In this document: in pieces, positions 52,830-64,000 of the stretch
How the letters are laid out: every line of letters begins with the position of its first letter
Numbering within the stretch: the first letter of the stretch is position 1
NCBI RefSeq assembly: GCF_030816015.1
Contig: NZ_JAUSXN010000001.1
Location: forward strand, 806,001 to 870,000
Origin: Pedobacter sp. W3I1
GTDB lineage: Bacteria > Bacteroidota > Bacteroidia > Sphingobacteriales > Sphingobacteriaceae
Direction of reading: 5' to 3'
Length of the DNA: 64,000 nucleotides
The notes under the pieces: model-generated
Database searches by the model: none
Told to the model about the DNA's origin: nothing
What the model saw: only the letters and a program-made list of their open reading frames with translations
Made by a program: the position numbers and the translations under genes

Positions 52830-53753
52830 CTAATTAAAAGAATGCCTAAACTCCAAAGGTGATAAATGTGTTTTTGTTTTAAAGAACTTACTGAATGACT
52901 GTGGATGCTCAAAACCCAGCTGGTAGGCAATTTCACTCACAGACAATTCAGTCGTCGAAAGTTTTTCTTTTGCTTTTTCAACTAACTTTTCGTGAATAAG
53001 TTGCTGGGTATTTTGCCCGGTCAAAGCCCTGAGCATATCGCTTAAATAACGTGGCGAAAGGTTTGCTTCTGCGGCTAGATATTCGACTGTTGGCAATCCG
53101 CTAACCAAAGATTTTTCATCAGCAAAATAATCCTCCAATAAGTGCTCTATTTTAGTCAATACATCATTATTAACCACCTTGCGGGTAATAAACTGACGTT
53201 TGTAAAAACGGTTGCTATAATTGAGCAACACTTCGATGTAAGACACTAACACATCCTGGCTAATTTCATCAATTGAAGTGCCCAGCTCGTCGTTAATATT
53301 ATCGAAAAGCCCTAAAATTATTTTCTTCTCCTTATCTGATAGAAATAACGCTTCATTGGTTTCGTACGAGAAAAAACCATATTTCTTTATGGTCGATCCT
53401 AGCGGATAGTTCCGGATGAGGTCGGGGTGGAACAGAAGTGTAGCTCCGTAATATTTAGCTTCATTATCTGCAGAAATCAACTGATTTGGTGAAGTAAACA
53501 TCATACCGCCTTCGTTAAAGTCGTAATAACCCTGTCCATAGCCCATTCGCCCCGTTGTTGAATATTTATAGGAAATCTTATAAAAGTTGAAAAAAAACGG
53601 GCGGTCCAATATTTCTGTATTGGTGACCAGCAGCGAATTATCGACCAAACTGATCAACGGATGGACAGGTTTGGGAACCTGCAGTAACGCATGTATTTCA
53701 GAGATTGTTGAAATGCGTAAAGGGACTTTCTTTTCCATAATATAAAAGTACAA
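52830..53753 (-). CDS. AraC-family transcriptional regulator
   Basis: A 307-residue regulator. The N-terminal half is a cupin-like sensor region (MFTSPNQLISADNEAKYYGA), the C-terminal 100 residues the double helix-turn-helix (VEYLAAEANLSPRYLSDMLR, VSEIAYQLGFEHPQSFSKFF, KTHLSPLEFRHSFN). It is followed upstream by the SDR gene on the same strand (45-base gap), a frequent pairing in which the regulator controls the oxidoreductase; that link is inference. Confidence 0.93.
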   Translation of the reverse strand: MYFYIMEKKVPLRISTISEIHALLQVPKPVHPLISLVDNSLLVTNTEILDRPFFFNFYKISYKYSTTGRMGYGQGYYDFNEGGMMFTSPNQLISADNEAKYYGATLLFHPDLIRNYPLGSTIKKYGFFSYETNEALFLSDKEKKIILGLFDNINDELGTSIDEISQDVLVSYIEVLLNYSNRFYKRQFITRKVVNNDVLTKIEHLLEDYFADEKSLVSGLPTVEYLAAEANLSPRYLSDMLRALTGQNTQQLIHEKLVEKAKEKLSTTELSVSEIAYQLGFEHPQSFSKFFKTKTHLSPLEFRHSFN

Positions 53754-53798
53754 ATATTAGGGCAACACAAATCATTGAGGCTGCATTGCCCTTAATAA

Positions 53799-54603
53799 TT
53801 AATTACCTAAAAATACCTTGGCAAAATCGGCCCTGAAAGCTTCATCACCCTGTGCCAGTCGCTGTGCATATAAGGCCTTGGCATCTTCACCAGCTACATA
53901 ACGCAGTTTGTTTTTGCCATCTGTAGCTGCTTCGTACACAACTGCAGCAATTTGCTCAGGAGAAGAAGCCGTTTCCATCATTGAACCAAAACCGCGCCAT
54001 CATTGATTGTACCATCGGATCATAATCTTCGTTGCTTGCCAGTTCTAGAGAACGGCCCGAAAAATCTGTTGCAATACCACCTGGCGATACGGTTTTGATG
54101 TTTACACCAAAAGTGTTTAGCTCAAAAGCCATGCTTTCGCTCCAGCCTTCCAATGCCCATTTTGTAGCATGATAGGTTGAGCCTAGTGGGAAAGCGATTA
54201 ATCCGCCGATAGAAGTTGTAGATATAAACAAACCTTCTTTCTTTGCTCTGAAATAAGGAATGAATGCCTGCGTAACACGGATTACACCCAACAGATTTGT
54301 GTTAAGTTGTTTTACGATCTGTTCGTCGCTCAGTACTTCTAATGGTCCAATTAAGCCATAGCCAGCATTGTTAAATACTACATCTACACCATGTTCAATT
54401 GCTTTTTTTGCAGTCGATTGGATCTGAGCAAGGTCGGTCACATCCAAAGGAAGTACGGTAACGTTGCTTAATGCACTTAATTCTGTATCTTTTTCAGGGT
54501 TACGCATGGTGGCAATTACATTCCAACCTTTGCTCTGAAATAATTTGGCAGCAGCATTTCCCAAACCTGTAGAAGCTCCTGTAATAAAAATTGTCTTTTG
54601 CAT
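53799..54603 (-). pseudogene. Short-chain dehydrogenase/reductase, split by a +1 frameshift
   Basis: An SDR oxidoreductase. The first part (54603-53956) has the NAD(P) site TIFITGASTGLGNAAAKLFQ, NNAGYGLIGPLEVLSD, and the catalytic STTSIGGLIAFPLGSTYHAT with YHATK. The final part (in a second frame, to 53799) has METASSPEQIAAVVYEAATD and AEDAKALYAQRLAQ-like sequence. The break is a T4 run (A4 on the plus strand at 53988-53991) where T3 is expected; corrected, it reads MARFGSMMETASSPEQI and gives 267 residues, the family length. Substrate unknown. Sequencing error and real mutation are both possible. Confidence 0.87.
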
Positions 54604-57596
<2,993 letters not shown>

Positions 57597-57882
57597 GAAG
57601 AACAGGGTTTTGTTGGTGAATAATGAATTTTTTTTGCCCTTCGACGATACTCAGACTAACAAAAAAGTTTTTATGAATTGGTAAGTAAAATCGCTACTAT
57701 TTCAGCGTATTTATCTGTGAGATCTTCCCTAAGAATCACCTAACCAGATTAAATAAACCTGATCGCAGCAGCACGAAGTAGAGCGAATGAGCAGGACTTT
57801 CGGAACCGATATACACAGAAACCTGCTTTTCAAAAAAAAGAAGTATGAAATTAAACTTTGTAAGCACTATAGAAAAGAGATG

Positions 57883-57938
57883 AGCAGCGGATTAGGTTGA
57901 ACGGAACGGATGGATATATGGAAATATTAAAACATTAA
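57883..57938 (+). pseudogene. Fragment: duplicated 3' end of an rph gene
   Basis: These 56 bases translate as [17 protein letters not shown] and stop, matching the rph C-terminus [15 protein letters not shown] at 57546-57596 with several synonymous and a few amino-acid changes. No other part of a second rph is visible in the 286 bases between. It is the scar of a second, diverged rph copy or of allele replacement. Confidence 0.75.
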
Positions 57939-57946
57939 ACAAATGG

Positions 57947-58069
57947 GGTTGTATCATAAGTTGTGATTCCATTCGAACTTGTCACGTTGAGCTTGTCGAA
58001 ACGCTTTGTGGGGCATTTAAACAGGTCCTTCGACAGGCTCAGGATGACAATCTATATTATGATACAGCC
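57947..58069. repeat. REP-like palindrome with outer inverted repeats
   Basis: GGTTGTATCATAA (57947-57959) pairs with TTATGATACAGCC (58057-58069); inside, TTGTCACGTTGAGCTTGTCG pairs imperfectly with CGACAGGCTCAGGATGACAA. The rest of the 57597-58092 spacer holds a CTTCGACGATACTCAGACTAAC half-repeat (57640) and the rph fragment. Confidence 0.75.
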
Positions 58070-58092
58070 TCATTTGCATTGATAACTTCAAT

Positions 58093-58956
58093 TTATTTCC
58101 TCATCGAAATCACGGTTTGTAAAATAACCGATATTGTTACGAAAGCCAAACCGATATAAAAAGATAGGTTCAGTTCTTTGCCCTCATTAAAAAATATAAA
58201 GGCGAGTATGATCGCATAAACAGGTTCCAGATTAAAGCTGAGATTAACTGTGAAAGCAGAAATTCGTTTTAAAGATTCGGCAAACAAAACATACAGGCCA
58301 ACCGTACAAAAAGAGGCCAATAAAATGAGGTAGCCTGTATCCTTCAAATCTGGAATTATGGTTTCGACAGGGAAGAAATGCAAATAAATAGGGAGTAAAA
58401 TGCCCAAACCTACTGTCCCGCCAAGCATTTGATAATAGTTGATGAGTTTGCTATCGTAAACTTTTACCAGTTTTTCGTTATAAATGGTATAAAGTGCGGC
58501 AAAAGCAGAAGATATTATGCCTAAACCAATACCCAATTGATATGACGAATCGAAGTGGAAAATCAAAGCGATGCCAAACAAGGTTAGCAGGCTTAATAAT
58601 ATTTCTGATAAATTAAACCGGTGCCGGTTAATGAGGGGTGCAAAAATTGCTGTAAAAAAGCTTGTTAAACAGTAGCACACCACACCAACTGAGATATTCG
58701 AATACTTAATACTGGCATAGAAAAATACCCAGTGCACCGTAATAAACATCCCGATTTTTGAAATATTAAATTTTTCTCTTAGTTTAATATCTGTTTTTAC
58801 CTTGAATAGTTTTAAAACCAGCCATAAAATAATTGCAGAGAAAAAGACCCTGTACCAAACTAAAAGACCTTCATTAAGGGATATAAGCTTACCGAATATG
58901 CCGGTAAAACCTGCGAGTATTACAGCAAAGTGTAATACCAAATATGATTTTTTCAT
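58093..58956 (-). CDS. EamA-family (DMT superfamily) transporter
   Basis: A 287-residue inner-membrane protein with about ten predicted helices in two EamA halves (FAVILAGFTGIFGKLISLNE, GVVCYCLTSFFTAIFAPLIN; YQMLGGTVGLGILLPIYLHF, AFTVNLSFNLEPVYAIILAF). DMT proteins export amino acids, metabolites or drugs; the substrate cannot be told. Located just after the rph region but on the other strand, with a GTCCT-GAAAA-AGGAC hairpin 16 bases upstream of its start. Confidence 0.93.
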   Translation of the reverse strand: MKKSYLVLHFAVILAGFTGIFGKLISLNEGLLVWYRVFFSAIILWLVLKLFKVKTDIKLREKFNISKIGMFITVHWVFFYASIKYSNISVGVVCYCLTSFFTAIFAPLINRHRFNLSEILLSLLTLFGIALIFHFDSSYQLGIGLGIISSAFAALYTIYNEKLVKVYDSKLINYYQMLGGTVGLGILLPIYLHFFPVETIIPDLKDTGYLILLASFCTVGLYVLFAESLKRISAFTVNLSFNLEPVYAIILAFIFFNEGKELNLSFYIGLAFVTISVILQTVISMRK

Positions 58957-59374
58957 AAAGAGTTATCTGCCGTCCTGAAAAAGGACAAGAATTAAAAATT
59001 AATAAATAAACGCAATGTTAACTGCCAATAAAATAAACCGGCAACTCGATTATTGCATACAATTATGCTATTTATTAAGGTTTAGGGGGAGGAAGACAGC
59101 TCTTTCTGTTCATATCTATTGTTTGAGGTAAAGATAATAAAAAATATAAGAGGGAGAATGGGTGGATTTGCCTCTACGATGATCTGCGAAATCAACTAAG
59201 TACACGAAGTTAAAATTGCCGCAGATTGAAGAAGATTATGTGCTGGCAGCTCTGTGTCCTTCGCGCTTCTCTCTATGTTCTTTGTGGTTAAGCTATATAT
59301 CATCTAAGTTTATATCAAGATTAATACCTGTCATTTCCTAAAACAGTCTTATTTTTAGCGCAAGATTAACTAAC
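58957..59374. other. Gene-free spacer between divergent EamA and S9 peptidase genes
   Basis: 418 bases without a plausible gene. It holds a small GTCCT-GAAAA-AGGAC hairpin (58972-58986) and a degenerate stretch like the 38.1 kb repeats (CTCTGTGTCCTTCGCGCTTC near 59249). Presumably carries both promoters, but I see no strong -33/-7 pair. Confidence 0.5.
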
Positions 59375-61507
59375 ATGATGAATAAATATTGGCTTACTGT
59401 AACGGCTTGTACTTTGGCCATTACCGCAAATGCTCAGCATAAAGCTTTAACCGTTAAAGATTACGAACGAGCGGAAAGTTTTATGGGCTACAACACCGCA
59501 AAGTACATCGACCATGCCGGCGTGCAACCTAACTGGCTGGAAGGTGATAAATTCTGGTACACTGCTAAGGCGAATGGTGCTGAACAAACTTTTTTGGTAG
59601 ATCCGGTAAAGAAAACAAAAACTTTAACTACCGATTATAAAGGCAGTGCAACACCATCTCGACGTGGGGCCAGCCGGAATGAAGTTCTATCTCCTGATGG
59701 GAAAAAAGCCATTTTAATTAAAGATTATAACCTTTTTGTTAAAGATGTGACCACCGGAAAATTAACACAATTGACCACTGATGGCATTAAAGATTATGGT
59801 TATGCTACCGATAATGCAGGATGGAAACATAGCGATGCACCAATTTTGCGCTGGTCGCCAGATTCGAAAAAGATAGCCACTTTTCAGCAAGATCAACGGA
59901 ATTCGAACGATATGTACCTGGTAACCACTAATGTTGGTGCGCCGGAGTTAAAAGCCTGGAAATATCCTTTACCTGGTGATAAACAGATTGCAACCATTAG
60001 AAGAGTAGTTATTGATGTAGAAAACGCGAAGATGGTTTCGCTAAACATCCCTGCAGATCAACACCGTGCTACTTTAAGCGATGATATTTCGAGCAGTGGT
60101 ACTTTTGATGACATCGATTGGAAAGCTGATGGTACCGAAGTGGCATTTGTGTCTACTTCCCGCGATCATAAAAATGAAAAATTCCGTATTGCCAATACCA
60201 CAACGGGTGCCGTTCGGGAAGTTTTCGAAGAAACGGTAAAAACGCAGTACGAATCTGGTCAGGGAGCCATCAATTGGCGTTACCTTCCTGCGTCTAAAGA
60301 GATTATCTGGTATTCGGAAAGAGATAACTGGGGGCATTTATACTTATACGATGCAACCAACGGAAAATTGAAAAACCAGATTACCAAAGGCGATTTCGTG
60401 GTTACCCGTTTAGTTAAAGTAGAGGAAAAAACACGCATGCTTTACTTCATGGCCAACGGCCGCGAAAAAGGAAATCCTTATTTTAGTCATTTATACAAAA
60501 TCGGTTTCGACGGAAAAAATCTAGCATTGTTAACCCCTGAAGAAGGTAATCATCAGGTGGTATTTTCTCCATCGTTCGAATATTTTGTAGATACCTATTC
60601 GCAACCGGATGTGCCAGCCGTTACGGTTTTAAGAAGTATCAGCGGAAAACTGATCAACACCTTAGAGAAAACAGATGTATCTCGATTAACCGCTATAGGT
60701 TGGAAAGCACCTATTCCGGTTGCTGTTAAAGCTAAAGATGGTAAAACCGATATTTATGGACTGGTTTTTACACCAACCAAAATGCATGCAGGGCAAAAAT
60801 ATCCGGTTATCGATTATATTTATCCAGGTCCTCAGGGTGGTAGTGTAGGCAGTTGGTCTTTTGCGGCCTCACGTGGTGATAATCAGGCTTTAGCCGAACT
60901 GGGCTTTATTGTGGTGGTAATAGAAGGAACCAGTAACCCTGACCGCTCTAAAAGTTTTCATGATATGAGTTATGGCAATATGGCCGAGAATACCTTGCCC
61001 GATCAGATTGCAGCCATCAGACAACTCTCTGCTAAATATCCTATCGATACGACAAAAGTTGGCATCTGGGGGCATTCGGGTGGAGGTTTTGCCACTGCTG
61101 CGGCCATGTTCCGTTATCCGGATTTCTTTAAAGTAGGGATTTCAGAATCAGGTAACCACGACAACAGAAACTACGAGGATGATTGGGGCGAACGTTACAA
61201 TGGTTTGGTAGAAAACTCTGATTATGAAGCGCAGGCCAACCAGAATTATGCGAAAAATTTAAAAGGAAAACTGATGCTGGTACATGGTATGATGGATGAT
61301 AATGTGCCACCTTACAATACGCTATTAGTAGTTGAGGCATTAGAAAAAGCAAATAAATCTTTCGATCTGGTTATTTTTCCAAATAGTGCACATGGTTATG
61401 GTGAGTATTCACCTTATATGACCCGCCGCCGTTGGGATTACTTTGTACAACATCTTTTAGGAGCAGAACCGCCTAAAGATTATGAAATGAAAGCCAATAC
61501 GAAATAA
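59375..61507 (+). CDS. S9-family serine peptidase (dipeptidyl-peptidase IV-like), exported
   Basis: A 710-residue protein with a signal peptide (MNKYWLTVTACTLAITANAQ), an N-terminal DPP-IV-type beta-propeller (PILRWSPDSKKIATFQQDQR, NWGHLYLYDATNGKLKNQIT) and a C-terminal alpha/beta hydrolase. The nucleophile Ser is in GIWGHSGGGFATAAAMFRYP, the Asp in MLVHGMMDDNVPPYNTLLVV and the His in FPNSAHGYGEYSPYMTRRRW. It cleaves dipeptides from peptides, often after Pro, in the periplasm. The GHSGGG loop replaces the GWSYGG of classical DPP-IV. Met1 or Met2 may start. Confidence 0.93.
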   Translation: MMNKYWLTVTACTLAITANAQHKALTVKDYERAESFMGYNTAKYIDHAGVQPNWLEGDKFWYTAKANGAEQTFLVDPVKKTKTLTTDYKGSATPSRRGASRNEVLSPDGKKAILIKDYNLFVKDVTTGKLTQLTTDGIKDYGYATDNAGWKHSDAPILRWSPDSKKIATFQQDQRNSNDMYLVTTNVGAPELKAWKYPLPGDKQIATIRRVVIDVENAKMVSLNIPADQHRATLSDDISSSGTFDDIDWKADGTEVAFVSTSRDHKNEKFRIANTTTGAVREVFEETVKTQYESGQGAINWRYLPASKEIIWYSERDNWGHLYLYDATNGKLKNQITKGDFVVTRLVKVEEKTRMLYFMANGREKGNPYFSHLYKIGFDGKNLALLTPEEGNHQVVFSPSFEYFVDTYSQPDVPAVTVLRSISGKLINTLEKTDVSRLTAIGWKAPIPVAVKAKDGKTDIYGLVFTPTKMHAGQKYPVIDYIYPGPQGGSVGSWSFAASRGDNQALAELGFIVVVIEGTSNPDRSKSFHDMSYGNMAENTLPDQIAAIRQLSAKYPIDTTKVGIWGHSGGGFATAAAMFRYPDFFKVGISESGNHDNRNYEDDWGERYNGLVENSDYEAQANQNYAKNLKGKLMLVHGMMDDNVPPYNTLLVVEALEKANKSFDLVIFPNSAHGYGEYSPYMTRRRWDYFVQHLLGAEPPKDYEMKANTK

Positions 61508-61514
61508 CGTTTAC

Positions 61515-61545
61515 AAGAGCAGCTTAATCAGTTGCTCTTTTTTTA
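61515..61545 (+). terminator. Terminator of the S9 peptidase gene
   Basis: AGAGCA (61516-61521) and TGCTCT (61533-61538) pair over an 11-base loop and run into eight T. Confidence 0.8.
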
Positions 61546-61612
61546 TTTATATTACCTTCGCGATGAAACAAAGCGCTTTCTTTTAAGTTTTTGTTAATAA
61601 GCAAATCATATT

Positions 61613-62284
61613 ATGGGAAAAACCAGAGATCAGAATAACGTAATCATCACCGGTGCTACAGGCATGGTTGGCGAAGGCGTATTGATGCAATGTTTGAACA
61701 GTCCCGAAATAGACGGTATTTTAGTCATCAATCGCAAGCCTTGTGGTTATACTCATCCAAAACTAAAAGAGATTATCCATTCCGATTTTTTTGATTATTC
61801 GCAGATTGAAAATCAGCTTTTGGGTTATAATGCCTGTTTCTTTTGTTTAGGAATTACCTCAGTAGGTGTTGATAGCGATACTTATTACCAAATGACTTAT
61901 GTACTAACCATGCATGTTGCTGAAACATTAAGCAAGCTGAACGATAATATGACTTTTTGTTATGTTTCTGGAGGGGGAACCAATGCGAACGGCCGTTTGA
62001 AATGGGCGCAGGTAAAAGGTAAAACCGAGAATGATTTAATGAAATTACCTTTCGGGCAGGTGTTTAATTTTCGCCCGGGTTTTATTAAGCCACTGCCAGG
62101 ACAAAAATACGCACATAAATTTTATAAATATATCAATTGGTTATTTCCTATTGGAAGAGCCGTTTTTCCAGGTGGATTTTGCACCATGGCAGAGCTGGCG
62201 AATGCCATGATTAATACTTTAAGCCATAATGGCGAGCGGAGAGTTTTAGAAGGAAAAGACATTATTACCTTATCAAAAGAATAA
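61613..62284 (+). CDS. NAD(P)-binding Rossmann-fold protein
   Basis: A 223-residue extended-SDR-like protein. The nucleotide site is NVIITGATGMVGEGVLMQCL (GxxGxxG). The rest (CFFCLGITSVGVDSDTYYQM, FCYVSGGGTNANGRLKWAQV, KGKTENDLMKLPFGQVFNFR) matches NAD(P)H-binding proteins annotated as epimerases; the usual YxxxK is replaced by a QVKGKTE segment, so catalysis is uncertain. Stop overlaps its own terminator stem. Confidence 0.88.
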   Translation: MGKTRDQNNVIITGATGMVGEGVLMQCLNSPEIDGILVINRKPCGYTHPKLKEIIHSDFFDYSQIENQLLGYNACFFCLGITSVGVDSDTYYQMTYVLTMHVAETLSKLNDNMTFCYVSGGGTNANGRLKWAQVKGKTENDLMKLPFGQVFNFRPGFIKPLPGQKYAHKFYKYINWLFPIGRAVFPGGFCTMAELANAMINTLSHNGERRVLEGKDIITLSKE

Positions 62285-62316
62285 GCCCAGGTACTGCAAT
62301 GAGTTCCTGGGCTTAT
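62281..62316. terminator. Bidirectional terminator between converging genes
   Basis: ATAAGCCCAGG (62281-62291) pairs perfectly with CCTGGGCTTAT (62306-62316) around 14 bases. The left arm includes the stop codon of the gene before. On the right the M57 protease gene converges. Confidence 0.75.
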
Positions 62317-62369
62317 TAATCCTCAGCTGATTAAGGACTAGTTTAGGTTTGGTTGTTTATTTTAAAGGT

Positions 62370-63131
62370 TTAATATAAGGCTGCAACAGCATTTTTATCT
62401 TTTGTAGATAATACAGTAGCACCCGATCCACATTGGCCACCATTCATCAGTGATAAAGCATCTGTTCCGGTAACACCAGGAACATTTGTAGCTGTAGATT
62501 CGCCCTGAGCTGACCAATTTGTATGGCGCAAGGAAATATTATGACCAAATTCATGGCATATTGTTCTTGCACGTTGAGCAAATGAATTGCCTGCAATATA
62601 GTTTTTATTGATTCTAACCAAAGCACCTGCACTTCCGCCAGATGGGAATTGCCCTGAGCCACAAACACCATTTCCTAAATTTTCATCTTTGATCAGGATG
62701 TCATAAGGAGCTGTAGTTACGGTGCTGAATCGCAAAGTAGAATTTGGCACAGCGTTCCATTGCGCAATTGCACTGTTGATCTCGCTGCTCATAGAAGTCA
62801 TAGATGCATCTACAAAAATCCTGATATTCAGTTTTTTCGTAGCGTTTACAATGCTCCCGGTGTAATACTGCTCTGTTTTTGTGCCAGTGCCACTAGATGG
62901 GATTTCCATGTTTTTTGGAAATGTAATGTCTTCTTCTACAATAAATTCATTTCCATTGTCAACAATGCTCGATGCAGGGAAACCAAGATCTTTAATGTAC
63001 TGTAAAACCTTATCGGCGTTTTTTACAGTTTCCTGTGGTTCTGTTGTTGATGATTCCTGGTTTTTTTTACAGGCTGCAAATGTTACTGCAACCATCGCAA
63101 TAATAGCGATCTGTTTTAGGTTTTTTTTCAT
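62370..63131 (-). CDS. M57-family zinc metalloprotease lipoprotein
   Basis: A 253-residue lipoprotein: the lipobox is in IIAMVAVTFAACKKNQESST, then a Thr/Glu-rich linker, a propeptide-like region (IKDLGFPASSIVDNGNEFIV) and the protease domain with the zinc motif ARTICHEFGHNISLRHTNW (HExxHxxxxxH). This pattern fits the M57/dual-action HEIGH peptidase family (PF12388). Cell-envelope location; substrate unknown. A perfect palindrome overlaps its -7 element, so expression is probably regulated. Confidence 0.92.
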   Translation of the reverse strand: MKKNLKQIAIIAMVAVTFAACKKNQESSTTEPQETVKNADKVLQYIKDLGFPASSIVDNGNEFIVEEDITFPKNMEIPSSGTGTKTEQYYTGSIVNATKKLNIRIFVDASMTSMSSEINSAIAQWNAVPNSTLRFSTVTTAPYDILIKDENLGNGVCGSGQFPSGGSAGALVRINKNYIAGNSFAQRARTICHEFGHNISLRHTNWSAQGESTATNVPGVTGTDALSLMNGGQCGSGATVLSTKDKNAVAALY

Positions 63132-63168
63132 GAAGTTTAAGTTAGTTGGTCCTTAATAGCTGATAAAA

Positions 63169-63193
63169 CAAATGTAACAGAACATGTTACATT
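63169..63193 (-). promoter_or_regulatory. Palindromic operator overlapping the -7 box of the M57 gene
   Basis: AATGTAACA (63171-63179) and TGTTACATT (63185-63193) are perfect inverted arms with a 5-base spacer. On the minus strand the sequence TACATTTG (63176-63169) is an exact -7 element, so a bound protein would cover it. No matching -33 TTTG is seen. The rest of the 63132-63437 spacer holds no gene. Confidence 0.6.
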
Positions 63194-63437
63194 AATATCC
63201 GGCCTAAGTATTATTTTACACGAAAACTTAATTAGTATAGTGTGTAATGTTTTAAAGTTAAATTTGTATTTAAAAATTTACACCAACAGTCTGTTTTATG
63301 TGGTGATATTTTAGCCGGATTAATTTATAATCGAAAATAAAGTGTAACGGTACCGCTGGTAAATCGGAAAAAAAGCATAGTACTAGTTAATTCTTCTTAC
63401 CTTACCAAATTATGGCCAAAAGCCCAAATTTTATAGT

Positions 63438-63755
63438 ATGCAAAATGAGAGTATAGCCTTGCAGGCTAAGGTATTTTTATATCATTTAAATAATGCCAAC
63501 AACGAAAATGGCCTTCGGGCTAAAGAATCGTGGAAGTTTAGTCAGGTAAGTGAGCAGGGAAAGGCTGACATCGAACACAATTTCTTCCCTACTGTTTCTG
63601 TTCAGGTAGATCCAAAAAAGATACATGATTTTGCAGCGAGTGTATTATCGCAGCTTAAAGAGCAACCTAAAGTTAATGTGCCCGATCTTAATGTTAGTAT
63701 CCAAACCGGATCAGAATATTTTATCGCCTTTTCTCCTGACAGGGTGATTAGGTAA
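63438..63755 (+). CDS. Conserved-looking hypothetical protein
   Basis: A 105-residue soluble protein (NESIALQAKVFLYHLNNANN, WKFSQVSEQGKADIEHNFFP, VSVQVDPKKIHDFAASVLSQ). I recognise no family. It lacks a signal peptide and membrane segments. Normal codon use for the window and a clean ATG support it as real. The next 165 bases are a spacer with a (AT)n tract near 63798. Confidence 0.55.
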   Translation: MQNESIALQAKVFLYHLNNANNENGLRAKESWKFSQVSEQGKADIEHNFFPTVSVQVDPKKIHDFAASVLSQLKEQPKVNVPDLNVSIQTGSEYFIAFSPDRVIR

Positions 63756-63922
63756 GATTGGCATTACGCGGAATTATTTAGCATTCTTTTAAGAATATAT
63801 ATATATATATCCCTTAATCGCAGTAAATTTAGCTGGAGAAAAATTTTTTCAGATGAATTTTTACACTGCCATAGGGTTGTCAGTGGCCTGTATTTTCTTT
63901 GTGTAACTAAAACAAAAAAGAT

Positions 63923-64000
63923 ATGGTACAGGAACAATTATTCGCAGAAACAATGGAAGAAACTTCCCTTGTGTATTTAATGAAAAATTATGCAAACTAT
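63923..64000 (+). CDS. Start of a gene cut by the window edge
   Basis: An ATG at 63923 opens a frame (MVQEQLFAETMEETSLVYLM) that runs off the end of the window. Only 26 codons are seen, too few to name it. Confidence 0.4.
   Translation, partial: MVQEQLFAETMEETSLVYLMKNYANY

Noticed and set aside
63798-63811. (AT)n tract as a regulatory element
   Set aside because: It is short and sits in an AT-rich spacer; nothing ties it to a function.

Overview
The window reads as a chromosomal segment of a Bacteroidota bacterium, most likely a Sphingobacteriaceae member close to Pedobacter. The grounds are the low-GC AT-rich spacers, an Oar-like TonB receptor and other outer-membrane barrels, an IPExxxVDY-family protein, PnuC/NadR salvage, AddAB-type recombination genes, the acpP-fabF-rnc and rplM-rpsI-rpsB-tsf clusters, and promoters of the Bacteroidota form TTTG-N19/20-TAnnTTTG. 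The genus is inference; no rRNA is present.

Layout. 0-3.5 kb: end of an outer-membrane barrel gene, then feoA and a frameshifted feoB. 3.5-4.6 kb: a gene-free block of interspersed repeats. 4.6-6.7 kb: an Lrp regulator, two odd class-II tRNA-like genes behind a good promoter, and an orphan LacI regulator. 6.8-8.1 kb: pyrH-frr. 8.3-15 kb: a large TonB-dependent receptor, a class-II cyclic-nucleotide phosphodiesterase with nagA, and a Tat-exported metallophosphatase. 15.2-18 kb: the rplM-rpsI-rpsB-tsf operon with a clear promoter and terminator. 18.3-30.3 kb: accessory and housekeeping mix, including an ORF6N protein, pnuC with a doubly frameshifted nadR, an MscS channel, tex, a pentapeptide-repeat protein, pdhB, an IS4-family insertion sequence and a REP-associated tyrosine transposase (RAYT). 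30.5-38.9 kb: addB-addA, a Vsr-like DUF559 nuclease wrapped in repeats, tcdA and tatD. 39-45.8 kb: a heptanucleotide tandem repeat, a thioredoxin, a GH3 glycosidase, yicC-gmk-(four-helix-bundle)-nadD and plsC. 45.8-48 kb: three tandem paralogous secreted proteins. 48.1-52.8 kb: acpP-fabF-rnc, pyruvate kinase, tRNA-Ser(GGA). 52.8-64 kb: AraC regulator, frameshifted SDR, a rifamycin phosphotransferase (Rph) with a duplicated 3' scar, an EamA transporter, an S9 peptidase, an NAD(P)-binding protein, an M57 metalloprotease and a partial gene at the right edge.

Two themes run through the window. First, the spacers are crowded with palindromic and direct repeats of several families, and the window also encodes plausible drivers (RAYT; IS4; a repeat-flanked DUF559 nuclease). 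Second, four genes (feoB, nadR twice, the IS transposase, an SDR) carry five single-base indels, mostly in short homopolymers. That pattern fits sequencing or assembly error at least as well as real decay and should be settled before any biological reading. The most unusual item is the pair of tRNA-like genes at 5.2-5.6 kb: class-II folds with very long variable regions of unequal length, an apparent GUC anticodon with U37, and a G discriminator.
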